Assembly: GCF_008086045.1 (NCBI RefSeq)
Contig: NZ_VSEY01000024.1
Span: 144,536 to 208,535 of the forward strand
Direction of reading: 5' to 3'
DNA from: Nonomuraea sp. PA05
GTDB lineage: Bacteria; Actinomycetota; Actinomycetes; Streptosporangiales; Streptosporangiaceae
DNA: 64,000 bases
Of the stretch, positions 41,587-49,893 are shown piece by piece. Positions within the stretch are counted from its first letter, which is position 1. Each line of letters opens with the position of its first letter. The notes beneath the pieces are model-generated. The model saw only the letters and a program-made list of their open reading frames with translations, was not told where the DNA came from and made no database searches. The position numbers and the translations under genes were made by a program.

Positions 41587-42000
41587 TCAGCCCTTGCCGG
41601 GGAACCTCATGATCACCGTGCTGCCGCCGCTGCCGACGCGCAGGGTCAGGTCGGACGAGAGCAGCCGCGCCACCCACAGCCCCATGCCGCCCACGGCGCC
41701 CGGCATCGGGCCCGGCTTCCAGGCGCCCTCGTCGTGCACCTCGACGATCAGGTCGCCGCTGATCACCCAGGTGCGCATGCGGCCGTCGTCGGCCCCGTGG
41801 GTGACGGCGTTGGTGGCCACCTCGTTGACGGCGATGACGAAGTCGCCGATGGCCTCTTCCGGCATGCCGACGCCACGGGCCTCTTCCTCGGCGAACTGCC
41901 GGACCTCTGGCAGGTCCGGCAGCCGGAAGCGGAGTGTCTTCACGGGCGCGCCGGGTGGCGGGCTCGTGTAGCCCGACTGAGGCTCGACGTCCTCGTTCAC
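41587..42000 (-). CDS. Anti-sigma factor kinase, RsbW/SpoIIAB-like (HATPase)
   Basis: A 137-residue GHKL ATPase; GTG 42000 follows AAGGCGG and lies 16 bp after the sigma stop. The N box (AVNEVATNAVTHG), G1-like box (VHDEGAWKPGP) and GGMGLWVARLL are all present. As a partner-switching anti-sigma factor it would hold the sigma factor and phosphorylate a STAS antagonist. It is cotranscribed with that sigma gene. Confidence 0.9.
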   Translation of the reverse strand: MNEDVEPQSGYTSPPPGAPVKTLRFRLPDLPEVRQFAEEEARGVGMPEEAIGDFVIAVNEVATNAVTHGADDGRMRTWVISGDLIVEVHDEGAWKPGPMPGAVGGMGLWVARLLSSDLTLRVGSGGSTVIMRFPGKG

Positions 42001-42016
42001 CCGGCGACCGCCTTCG

Positions 42017-42787
42017 TCAGCCGACCAGCTCGGAGCGAAGCTGGTCGAGAACCTTGCGGAGAATACGCGAAACATGCATCTGAGAGATTCCGAACTCGGC
42101 TGCGATCTCGGCCTGCGTCATGTTGCCGAAGAACCGCAGCAGCAGGATGTGCTTCTCGCGGGAGGGCAGCGCGTCGATGAGCGGCTTGACGGCTTCCCTG
42201 TCGACCATGTTGCTCAGCGTGTCGTCGTCCTCGGGGATGACGTCGCCGAGCGAGGCGGCGTCGTCGTCGGTGCCGAGCGGCGCGTCGAGCGACAGAGTGC
42301 TGTACGCGGCGGAGGCGTCGAGCGTGAGCAGAACGTCCTCCTCGCTGATGTTCATCTTCGCGGCCAGCTCGGCCACGGTCGGCGAGCGGCCGAGGTCCTG
42401 GCTGAGGTCGGCCACGAGCCGGTTGAGCTCCGAGCGGCGCTCCTGGTAGAGCCTCGGCACCCGGATGGCCCAGGTGCGGTCGCGGAAGTGGCGCTTGACC
42501 TCACCGGTCATCGTCACGACCGCGTACCCTCTGAACGCGTGGCCGAGGGTGGGGTCGAAGCCGTTGACGGCCTTCATCAGGCCAACATACGCGGCCTGGA
42601 GGAGATCTTCCAAAGGTTCGCCGCGATAACGGTAGCGGCGGGCGATCTCCATGGCGAGCGGCCGGTGCATCTCGACGATGCGCTCGCGCAGACGCTCCCT
42701 GTGGCTGTCGAGCGTCTCCTCCCTGACCATCTCGGCCAGGAGTTCTTCCGCGGTCATCTCCTCGAGGACGTATTCCTGCACAGCCAT
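42017..42787 (-). CDS. SigB/SigF-family alternative sigma factor
   Basis: A 256-residue group 3 sigma factor. Region 2 (RPLAMEIARRYRYRGEPLED, DLLQAAYVGLMKAVNGFDPT, GYAVVTMTGEVKRHFRDRTW), region 3 (RSPTVAELAAKMNISEEDVL) and region 4 (REKHILLLRFFGNMTQAEIA, EFGISQMHVSRILRKVLDQL) are complete. It belongs to the stress/differentiation SigB-SigF class recognising GTTT-N-GGGTAT promoters. A matching promoter lies upstream of the glycosyltransferase at 46051. Confidence 0.93.
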   Translation of the reverse strand: MAVQEYVLEEMTAEELLAEMVREETLDSHRERLRERIVEMHRPLAMEIARRYRYRGEPLEDLLQAAYVGLMKAVNGFDPTLGHAFRGYAVVTMTGEVKRHFRDRTWAIRVPRLYQERRSELNRLVADLSQDLGRSPTVAELAAKMNISEEDVLLTLDASAAYSTLSLDAPLGTDDDAASLGDVIPEDDDTLSNMVDREAVKPLIDALPSREKHILLLRFFGNMTQAEIAAEFGISQMHVSRILRKVLDQLRSELVG

Positions 42788-42957
42788 CGCTGCTCCTCAT
42801 ATGGGTCGCAGGCGGCCTGCCGCAAAAGGAAAAAGCCCATGCAGAGGCACGCCTCGCTCTACTCTCGAGACCGAAGCCCTCTGCTGGACTTCGGCTCCAG
42901 TATCCCCCATGCGGCGACAAGTATTCGCCGAACGTGTGGTGACAGTAGGGTTGCTCC

Positions 42958-43320
42958 GTGACAATGCCGGAGAACGGCGAGGAGCCAGTGGCGGCCCTCA
43001 GCCTGACGTCGACGACCGTGGACGACATCACCGTGGTCAGGGTCGACGGCGTCCTCGACGCCACGACACGAGCCCAGTTCGCCGACTATCTGGCGATGGC
43101 GGGCTCGGACCTCATCCTGGACCTGGCCGGGGTGACATTTATGGATTCGCGCGCCCTCGGGCTGATCGTGCATCACTGGCAGACGAGCCTGTCGGCGGGC
43201 GCGAAGTTCGCCCTGATAGGCGTCGAGTACTCGAAGTCCAAGGTGATGTGGATCACTGGCCTGGCTCAGCGCCTGCCGCTCTACGACACGCTGGAGGACG
43301 CGCTGTCCGCCATCAAGTAG
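42958..43320 (+). CDS. STAS-domain anti-sigma factor antagonist
   Basis: A 120-residue RsbV/SpoIIAA-like protein from GTG 42958 (AGGG at 7-bp spacing). The core TVVRVDGVLDATTRAQFADY and the phosphorylation loop FMDSRALGLIV with Ser64 in the conserved D-S position are intact. When unphosphorylated it should capture the anti-sigma kinase and release the sigma factor. It is divergent from the sigma gene across 170 bp and converges on the ANTAR gene. Confidence 0.92.
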   Translation: MTMPENGEEPVAALSLTSTTVDDITVVRVDGVLDATTRAQFADYLAMAGSDLILDLAGVTFMDSRALGLIVHHWQTSLSAGAKFALIGVEYSKSKVMWITGLAQRLPLYDTLEDALSAIK

Positions 43321-43324
43321 CCGG

Positions 43325-44053
43325 CTAGCGCTTCGACTTCGACGACGACTTGCGCTGGTGCTCGTCGACCAGCAGCCTGGCCAGGTCTGCCACCTTGACC
43401 TGGTGGTGCTGGGAGATCCTGCGCAGTTCCTCGAAGGCGGCCTCCGCGGTGCATCCGCTGGTCTGCATGATGATGCCCTTGGCCTGGTCGATCACGGAGC
43501 GGCCGGCCAGCGCCTCCTGGAGCTGCGCGTGGTCGGTGCGCACCTCCTCGAACTCCCACATGTTCGCCATGGCCACGCCGACCTGCTCGGTCAGCATGTC
43601 GGCGAGGGAGCCGGCGCCCTGCGGGGAGAAGGCCCCGGGGCGTACGGAGTAGAGGCCGACGACGAGCAGGGCGGGCGGCACCTCGATGGGGACGACGAGC
43701 GCGGAGCGCACGCCCCAGCGGGTGGCCAGCGCGTCGTAGCGGGGCCAGCGGGTCTCCTTGAGCACGTCCGTCACGGTGGAGCGGCCCCCGCTCTGCCTGG
43801 CCTCGATGGAGGGGCCCTCCCCCAGCTCACGCTCGCCCTCGACGAGCATGATGAGCTCGCTGTGCGATCCGGAGACGAGGACCCGGTGGTCGCGCCAGTG
43901 CTCGGCGGAGGCGCCTGAGCAGTTGGGCACGCCGGTGGCCAGCGCTGTGGTCAGGCCGCGCAACACGCTTTCCGTCGAGGTGTCCTCTCCCAGCCGGCCC
44001 AGTGCGGCGAGGTCTCTGGCGAGTCCAGGGGTGATCATCGCGGTCGATTCCAT
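43325..44053 (-). CDS. GAF-ANTAR domain regulator
   Basis: A 242-residue protein: GAF domain (about 20-165, GVRSALVVPIEVPPALLVVG) and a C-terminal ANTAR RNA-binding domain (ALAGRSVIDQAKGIIMQTSG, AFEELRRISQHHQVKVADLA). ANTAR proteins act as antiterminators by binding paired hairpins in leader RNA. No partner kinase is adjacent. It is divergent from the SpoIIE-like gene. Confidence 0.92.
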   Translation of the reverse strand: MESTAMITPGLARDLAALGRLGEDTSTESVLRGLTTALATGVPNCSGASAEHWRDHRVLVSGSHSELIMLVEGERELGEGPSIEARQSGGRSTVTDVLKETRWPRYDALATRWGVRSALVVPIEVPPALLVVGLYSVRPGAFSPQGAGSLADMLTEQVGVAMANMWEFEEVRTDHAQLQEALAGRSVIDQAKGIIMQTSGCTAEAAFEELRRISQHHQVKVADLARLLVDEHQRKSSSKSKR

Positions 44054-44111
44054 AGCAACAAGCTTCTACCCCTTATGGCTAGCATTATCCCGAGTGGCGT
44101 AGCGTCAGACC

Positions 44112-45944
44112 ATGACCATGCCGGACCTCGAACACGCGCTTGACGCGCTGGCCGGGCGCGTCTCCTCGCTGCGTGAGGCGAGGGCCGCCTACCCCACCGA
44201 CCTGGCGCCCACGCTGGACGCCGCGCTCGCCGAGCTCGACACCGCCGCGGAGCTGCTGGCGGAGGCCCGTGAGGAGCTGCGCAAGGCTCCCAAGCGGGCC
44301 CCCAGCCGCAAGGACGGCGGGCAGCGGGAGCTGAAGCTGCTGCGCCAGGTGCTGCGGGCCTTCCCGGTGCCCGTGATCGTCCTCGACGGCGGCGGCGTCG
44401 TCCGCCGGATCAACCCCGAGACCTCCCGCGTGCTGGGCAGCCCCGACGGCTACCTGGTGGGGCGGTCCTTCCCGCTGCTGGTGGACGTGTCGCGCCGGGC
44501 GGCGTTCCGCTCCCACCTGACGTCGGTGCTGCAGACCGGGCAGCCGGCGGCGTTCGAGACGCGGCTGGCGCACCAGGGGCGCACGCACACCGTCCAGCTC
44601 GCGCTGACCCGGCTGACGATGCCGGGCGAGCCGCAGCAGATGGTGGCGGCGGTCGCGCTGCCGACCGAGGTGCAGTTGCCCGAGCCGGGCGCGCGCCGGC
44701 CGGAGCTGAGCGACGGCGCGCTGCTGCTGGCCGCGGCCAAGCGGCAGGACCTGCTGACGCGGATGGGCAGGCTGCTGCTCGACGAGGAGGCGCTGCTGCG
44801 CCCCGTCGTGCTGCAGCGGGCCTCGCGGCTGCTGGCGGCCGAGTGGGCCGACTGGGTGGTCGCCGACATGGTGCGCGACGGGGCGCCGCGCCGCTCGGTC
44901 GTCATGGCGCCGAAGAACCACCCGCTCGGCGGCCTGGTCCGGCAGGTGGAGTCCGCCGACCCGGCGGCCAGCCAGCTCGTGCTGCAGGTGCTGGAGCGCG
45001 GCTCCGGCATGGTGCTGGAGATGGTGGACGACGACTCGCTGCTCGGCTTCTGCGCCGACGGGCCGCTGCTGACCGTGATGGGCGCGGGCTCGGTGCTGTG
45101 CGTGCCGATCGGCCGCGGCGACGGGGTGCTGACGCTGATCCGGGCGCACGACAGGCCGCCGTTCGCGCTGGCCGACCTGGCCGTCCTCCAGGAGGTGGGG
45201 CTGCAGATCGGGCTGGCCGTACGCTCCCAGAACAGCTTCCAGAGCCGTTCCAGCGCCGCCGACGCCCTGTCGGCCAGCGTCGCCCCGCGCAACCTGCCCG
45301 ACGTGCCCGGCTACGAGGCGGCGGCCGTCTACCACCCCGGCTCGTCGGTGGGCGCCGAGTTCTACGACGTGTTCCCCGTCTCGGGCGGCTGGGGTTTCGC
45401 GCTGGGCGGCGCCGCGGGCAAGGGCGAGGAGGCGGCCTCGGTCAGCGCCATGGTGCGCGGCGGGCTGCGCGTGCTCAGCGTCTGGGAGTCCGACCCCGAC
45501 CTGGTGGTGCGCAAGGTCAACGAGGCGCTGGTCACGCAGGGGACCGGCATGTTCGTGATGGCCGTGGCGGGCTTCGTGCAGGGGCGGCGGATCCGGCTGT
45601 CGTCGGCCGGGCACCATCCGGCCGTGCTGCTCCAGTCCGACGGCGGGGTGCGCTTCACCGAGGGCGGCGGCGTGCCGCTGGGCATCTCGCCCGAGGCGGA
45701 GACCGGCGTGGAGACGCTGACGATCGCTCCCGGCGAGACGCTGGTGCTCTACTCGGAGGGGTTGATCTCCTCCAGGAACGAGCACGGCGAGCCGTACGGG
45801 GAGGAGCGGCTGGCCGACGTGCTCAGCAGATGCGCAGGTCAGGCGCCGTCCACTGTGGTCAAGGCGGTGGAGGCGGACCGGCACGCGTTCTCCGGCGGCC
45901 AGGTTTGGGATGAGATCGTGGTCTTCGCGCTCCGGGGTGTCTGA
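44112..45944 (+). CDS. SpoIIE/RsbU-like protein with PAS and GAF-like domains and altered catalytic acids
   Basis: A 610-residue protein: N-terminal coiled region, PAS domain (about 75-190, LRAFPVPVIVLDGGGVVRRI), GAF-like region (about 200-375), and a PP2C SpoIIE domain (390-610). The PP2C metal acids are changed: GGDFYD reads GAEFYD (E416), GDVSGKG reads GGAAGKG (G433), YSDGL reads YSEGL (E549), and the final DD reads DE. Active RsbU phosphatases keep these Asp residues, so this copy may be weak, altered in metal use, or a pseudophosphatase that binds STAS proteins. Context: stress sigma module. Confidence 0.88.
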   Translation: MTMPDLEHALDALAGRVSSLREARAAYPTDLAPTLDAALAELDTAAELLAEAREELRKAPKRAPSRKDGGQRELKLLRQVLRAFPVPVIVLDGGGVVRRINPETSRVLGSPDGYLVGRSFPLLVDVSRRAAFRSHLTSVLQTGQPAAFETRLAHQGRTHTVQLALTRLTMPGEPQQMVAAVALPTEVQLPEPGARRPELSDGALLLAAAKRQDLLTRMGRLLLDEEALLRPVVLQRASRLLAAEWADWVVADMVRDGAPRRSVVMAPKNHPLGGLVRQVESADPAASQLVLQVLERGSGMVLEMVDDDSLLGFCADGPLLTVMGAGSVLCVPIGRGDGVLTLIRAHDRPPFALADLAVLQEVGLQIGLAVRSQNSFQSRSSAADALSASVAPRNLPDVPGYEAAAVYHPGSSVGAEFYDVFPVSGGWGFALGGAAGKGEEAASVSAMVRGGLRVLSVWESDPDLVVRKVNEALVTQGTGMFVMAVAGFVQGRRIRLSSAGHHPAVLLQSDGGVRFTEGGGVPLGISPEAETGVETLTIAPGETLVLYSEGLISSRNEHGEPYGEERLADVLSRCAGQAPSTVVKAVEADRHAFSGGQVWDEIVVFALRGV

Positions 45945-45953
45945 TCTGCGGGG

Positions 45954-45980
45954 GTTTGCGATCGACGGAAATCTGGGTAT
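45954..45980 (+). promoter_or_regulatory. SigB/SigF-type promoter (GTTT-N17-GGGTAT)
   Basis: GTTT at 45954-45957 and GGGTAT at 45975-45980 match the actinobacterial SigB/SigF consensus exactly with 17-bp spacing. It lies 71 bp before the glycosyltransferase start and within 3 kb of the SigB/F-type sigma gene. An overlapping housekeeping-type TTGCGA-N16-TATGGT could also be used. Confidence 0.65.
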
Positions 45981-46014
45981 GGTCGGAGACGTAGAACGAC
46001 GTGCCTAAGACGCA

Positions 46015-46050
46015 GGCACACCTTCAAGGCTTTCCACGCTGAGGTGTGCC
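46015..46050 (+). promoter_or_regulatory. Leader hairpin sequestering the ribosome site
   Basis: GGCACACCT (46015-46023) pairs perfectly with AGGTGTGCC (46042-46050), which contains the GAGG ribosome site and ends at the base before the ATG. An upstream GTGCC (46001-46005) could pair with the same GGCAC and free the site, so two mutually exclusive folds exist. Confidence 0.55.
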
Positions 46051-47154
46051 ATGAATATTGCGATCGTCGCTTCCGCGAACGGTAACCAGCGTCACCGCAT
46101 CCTGTCCGTCGCACGGGAGCTGGGGCGCGATCACCACGTCACCATCTACTCCCGACGTGACAACGCCGATGGCAAGCCCAAGACGCGGGTGGCCCCGGGT
46201 GTCACGCTGGAGCACATCGACGTGGGCCCCGCCAAGGAGCTCACGGGTGACGAGGTGGCGCCCTACCTCAACGAGGTCGGCAACCAGTTGATGAAGCGTT
46301 GGAGCCAGGAGCGTCCCGACGTGATCCACGCGCACTCGTGGACCGGCGGGCTGGTCGCGGTGACCGGCGCCAAGGGTCTCGGCGTTCCCGTCACGCAGAC
46401 GTTCCACACGGTGGACACCACCCACATGGAGCTGGAGCGGGCGCTCGGACGCCGCGCCAACGCGGTCATCGCGGGCTCCGGTGACGAGGAGTCGGCTCTG
46501 ATCAGGCTGGGCGTGCCGCGCGGCAACATCGCCGTGGTGCCGTACGGCGTGGACACCGAGCGCTTCCAGCGCCGCGGCGCGATCGCCACGCGCGGCAGCC
46601 GCAAGCGCCTCCTGCACGTCGGGCCGCTCTCGATCGACCGCGGCGCGCACACCATCGTGCGGGCGCTGCCCGGCCTCGGCGACGTCGAGCTGGTCATCGC
46701 CGGCGGGCCCGAGCCCGAGGACCTCGACCAGGACAGGGACGCGCGCCGCCTGCGCGCGCTGGCGGAGCAGCTCGGCGTGGCCGACCGCGTGACGCTGCTC
46801 GGCCAGGTGAAGCGGGCCGCCGTGCCGAAGCTGATGCGCAGCGCGGACGCCGTGGTGTCGGTGCCGCGCGACGCGGTGACGGGCATCGTCGCGCTGGAGG
46901 CCATGGCCTGCGGCGTACCGGTGATCGCCTCCGCCGTGGGCGCGCACCTCGACTCCATCATCGACGGCGTCACCGGGCTCCTGGTGCCGCCGGACCGGCC
47001 CGCCCGCACCGCGCGGCTGGCCCGCGAGCTGCTCTACGACCCCACCCTGCGCACCGCGCTGGGCTACGCGGGCGCCGATCGGGCGCGTTCGCGCTACTCC
47101 TGGGAGCGGGTGAGCCAGGAGCTCGTACGCGTCTACGAGGCGGCCTGCGCCTGA
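46051..47154 (+). CDS. GT4-family glycosyltransferase
   Basis: A 367-residue GT-B glycosyltransferase. The N-terminal half has IHAHSWTGGLVAV and FHTVDTTHMELERAL; the C-terminal nucleotide-sugar site has VVPYGVDTERF, KRLLHVGPLSIDRGAHTIV, and the EX7E motif region (VTGIVALEAMACGVPVIAS). No transmembrane segment. Under a SigB/F-type promoter it could build a stress-related glycoconjugate or mannosylate a lipid; the acceptor is unknown. Confidence 0.9.
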   Translation: MNIAIVASANGNQRHRILSVARELGRDHHVTIYSRRDNADGKPKTRVAPGVTLEHIDVGPAKELTGDEVAPYLNEVGNQLMKRWSQERPDVIHAHSWTGGLVAVTGAKGLGVPVTQTFHTVDTTHMELERALGRRANAVIAGSGDEESALIRLGVPRGNIAVVPYGVDTERFQRRGAIATRGSRKRLLHVGPLSIDRGAHTIVRALPGLGDVELVIAGGPEPEDLDQDRDARRLRALAEQLGVADRVTLLGQVKRAAVPKLMRSADAVVSVPRDAVTGIVALEAMACGVPVIASAVGAHLDSIIDGVTGLLVPPDRPARTARLARELLYDPTLRTALGYAGADRARSRYSWERVSQELVRVYEAACA

Positions 47155-47167
47155 CCCCCTCGATACT

Positions 47168-47195
47168 CCGGCAGGTGGCGGTGGCCACCTGCCGG
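47168..47195 (+). terminator. Hairpin terminator after the glycosyltransferase
   Basis: CCGGCAGGTGGC and its exact complement flank a GGTG tetraloop, a 12-bp stem starting 14 bp past the stop codon. Confidence 0.8.
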
Positions 47196-47235
47196 CGCCA
47201 TTTCCAGGCCCATTCCGGTGTGCAGGGTGACGCGC

Positions 47236-48661
47236 ATGGAGATCGGAGAGGCACGATCACTGGCCCACGCCCTCCAGCGGCTCGTCGACGACGCGCACAC
47301 CGTGATCGACGAGTCCCGTCCGGTTGCCGCCCTGGTGGCCAGGGTGACCGGGCACCTGTCCTGCACGATGAAGGACCTCGTGGTCGTCACGCAGACGTTC
47401 GGCAACTGGGAGCACGCCAGCCTCCAGCGCGGCGTGGACGCCTACCTCGCCGGCCGGGGCGAGCCCGCCTGGTACGGCGTGTCGGGACACGGCCGCGAGC
47501 ACAACGACACCATCGACCTCCTGACCGCGGCCGGCCGCGGCGTCGAACGCTTGGAGATCGGCGCCGTCGACTACGCCACCGCGGCGACCGGCCCGGACGA
47601 GACCATCGAAGTGGTGACGTTCGGCCTGGTCGGAACGGCCGCGCCGGACGGCGCGCCGGTCGTGCTCTGCCTGCGCGGCCCGGCCGAGCAGTTCGGCAGG
47701 GAAGGCTGCAGGATCGAGGTGCTCGCCACCTCCCGGGCGCGCGCCACCGCCACCCGCGAGGAGATCGAACGGCTGATGCGCCGCCACGACGTGCTGCGCG
47801 GCCAGATCCTCACGTTCGGGCTCTCCGAGCATCGGGGCAACAGTCTGGTGACGTTCCTGCCCCGCCCCGCGCTCGGCCCCGCACAGGTGATCCTGCCGAA
47901 GGGGGTGCTCGACACCATCGAACGGCACGTGGCGGGCATCGGCCGGCACACCGAGGCGCTGCTGGCCCGCGGCCAGCACCTCAAGCGCGGCCTGCTGCTG
48001 CACGGCCCGCCCGGCACGGGCAAGACCCACACGGTGCGCTACCTGATGGGCCACATGCCGGGCGTGACCGTCGTGGTCATGGCCGGCACCGCGCTGCGCT
48101 TCATCTCCGACGCCGCCGCCCTGGCCAGACGGCTGCAACCGGCCATCGTCGTGGTGGAGGACGTCGACCTGGTCGCGCACGAGCGCCGCTTTCCCCGCCG
48201 AGGGCAGCCCGCTGCTGTTCACGCTGCTCGACGCGATGGACGGGGTCGGCGCCGACGCCGACGTCACGTTCGTCCTCACCACGAACCGCCCCGACCTCCT
48301 GGAGACCGCCCTGGCGAACCGGCCAGGCAGGGTGGACCTCGCCGTCGAGGTCCCCAGACCCGACGCCGCCTGCCGCTCCGCCCTGCTGCGCCTGTACGGC
48401 GCCGCCCACCTGGCCGGACCGGACCTGGAACAGCTGGTGGCCGGGACGGAGGGCATGACCGCCTCGTTCTTCAAGGAACTGCTGCGGCGGGCCGTCCTGG
48501 CGTCCCTGCGCGAGGACCCCGCCCCCGGCATGCCGGACGCCTCCCACCTGACGTCCGCGCTGGAGGAGATGCTGCACGGCCACGAAGCCCTCACCCGCTC
48601 CATGCTCGGTGCGCCCCGCTCACGAGTGACTGATGGGACAGATGGGTTGTTATCTCCGTGA
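47236..48661 (+). pseudogene. AAA-family ATPase interrupted by a +1 frameshift
   Basis: The reading frame from ATG 47236 has an N-terminal ~240-residue domain of unknown type, Walker A HGPPGTGKTHTV (about 256) and Walker B IVVVEDVDLVAHERR (about 304). It then loses homology at 48190-48196 (TTTCCCC). Skipping one C restores the frame: FPAEGSPLLFTLLDAMDGVG, LTTNRPDLLETALANRPGRV (sensor/arginine-finger region) and a helical lid to the TGA at 48661. Joined, the protein is about 474 residues. Either a recent single-base insertion, a sequencing error, or a true +1 shift at CCC-C. Confidence 0.8.
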
Positions 48662-48673
48662 GATGTTGCTTCG

Positions 48674-49393
48674 ATGGTCGGCATGCCTACACGCAGACCG
48701 ATCCTGGCGGCGGTGGCACTCGCGGGTGTCGCCGCCCTCCCCCAGACCGCGCACGCGCAGACCTCGTGGGGCAGACCCGTCCTCGTCGAGAACTTCAACG
48801 GCTCCGCCATCGACACCAGCCGCTGGATGATCTACCACTCGCCCCAGGCCGCGCGTAACCCGCGCACCGGCAAGGCCGCCTCCGTCTCCAACGGCGCCCT
48901 GCGCCTCAAGGGCGGCAGGTACGGCGGCAAGGACCTATCCGGCGGCGTCGCCACCCGCCTCGCCCAGGAGTACGGGCGTTGGGAGGTCCGGTTCAAGGCG
49001 GAGGCGGGCGCCGGGTACACGCCGGTGGCGCTGCTCTGGCCCGTCTCGCAGGACGACGGCTACTCCGAGGTCAACTTCGCCGAGATCGTCGACCCGCGGC
49101 GGCAGGGCGGCGGGATCTTCGTGCACAGCGAGCAGGGGCGCGCCAGGAAGGCGCTGCGGGGGGACTTCACGCGGTGGCACACGGCGGCGGTGGACTGGCT
49201 GCCCGGGCGGCTGACGTTCTGGCTGGATGGCAGGAAGGTGTGGGAGTACCGGGGGAGGCATGTGCCCGAGGGGCGGAAGATGGGGCTCGCCCTGCAGAAC
49301 GACGTGGTGTGCGAGCCGCGCTGCCGGGACTCCTCGACGCCTGACACCGTGTCGATGTACGTGGACTGGGTGAAGGTCTACAAGGCTCGCTAG
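48674..49393 (+). CDS. Secreted GH16-like beta-glucanase-fold protein
   Basis: About 239 residues with a signal peptide (PTRRPILAAVALAGVAALPQ, cleavage after TAHA). The jelly-roll pattern is clear (LVENFNGSAIDTSRW, EYGRWEVRFKAE, YTPVALLWPVS, WHTAAVDWLPGRLTFWLDG). The GH16 catalytic motif E-x-D-x-x-E appears as SEVNFAEIVD: both Glu are kept but the middle Asp is Asn. An ATG at 48683 is an equally plausible start. It may be a hydrolase of a divergent subfamily or a glycan-binding protein. Confidence 0.8.
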   Translation: MVGMPTRRPILAAVALAGVAALPQTAHAQTSWGRPVLVENFNGSAIDTSRWMIYHSPQAARNPRTGKAASVSNGALRLKGGRYGGKDLSGGVATRLAQEYGRWEVRFKAEAGAGYTPVALLWPVSQDDGYSEVNFAEIVDPRRQGGGIFVHSEQGRARKALRGDFTRWHTAAVDWLPGRLTFWLDGRKVWEYRGRHVPEGRKMGLALQNDVVCEPRCRDSSTPDTVSMYVDWVKVYKAR

Positions 49394-49648
49394 CGCAGCT
49401 CCTCCGCGGCCGCTGCGCCGGGCCGTCGCCCGCGACCGTGGTCAGCCGGGCCGTGTCGTCCTCGGCCAGTCGCGCCTGATCCAGCAGGCGCGCCGCCGGC
49501 GCGCGCACCTGCGCGGGGTCCCCGGGGGTGGGGTCGCCCGCCAGTCCGAGAGTCTCCCGGCCGCCCGGTACGCAGCGGGCGCGGCCCGGAGTTCAACGAT
49601 CAAGCCCCCGTCGGGCCTGACCTTCGGGTACGCGGGCAGGAAGCTTCC

Positions 49649-49792
49649 GTGAACCTCCTGAGCAGCCTCGCCCTGGTCGCGCTTGTCGTCGGCATGGCCA
49701 TAGCCCTCACTCAGCGAGTGTGGCCGGTGGCGCTCCTGTGTCTCGGACTGTTCCTGGCTCTGCTCGCCGAGGCAGGCCTCATCGTGACATGA
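49649..49792 (+). CDS. 47-residue two-helix membrane protein
   Basis: A GTG start at 49649 with AGGAAG 5 bp upstream opens a 47-codon frame: two hydrophobic helices (LLSSLALVALVVGMAIALTQ, then VALLCLGLFLALLAEAGLIV) joined by RVWP. The ribosome site, hydrophobic layout and third-position GC support a real small protein. Function unknown. Confidence 0.6.
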   Translation: MNLLSSLALVALVVGMAIALTQRVWPVALLCLGLFLALLAEAGLIVT

Positions 49793-49893
49793 GCGGATAA
49801 GGTCCGAGTCGTGGCCGAGTGCGCCGGAGACGACCGATGACTTTCGCCGTCTCCCCCGGTCTCCATCTTCGGTTCATCGACAAGGAGTGACAC

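Noticed and set aside
49394..49648. Possible decayed gene on the minus strand (frames with ARLLDQARLAEDDTARLTTV)
   Set aside because: It looks faintly protein-like but is split between frames, has no start signal and I cannot match it to a family. A weak GCGCAGC/GCTGCGC hairpin at 49393-49418 may terminate the GH16-like gene.
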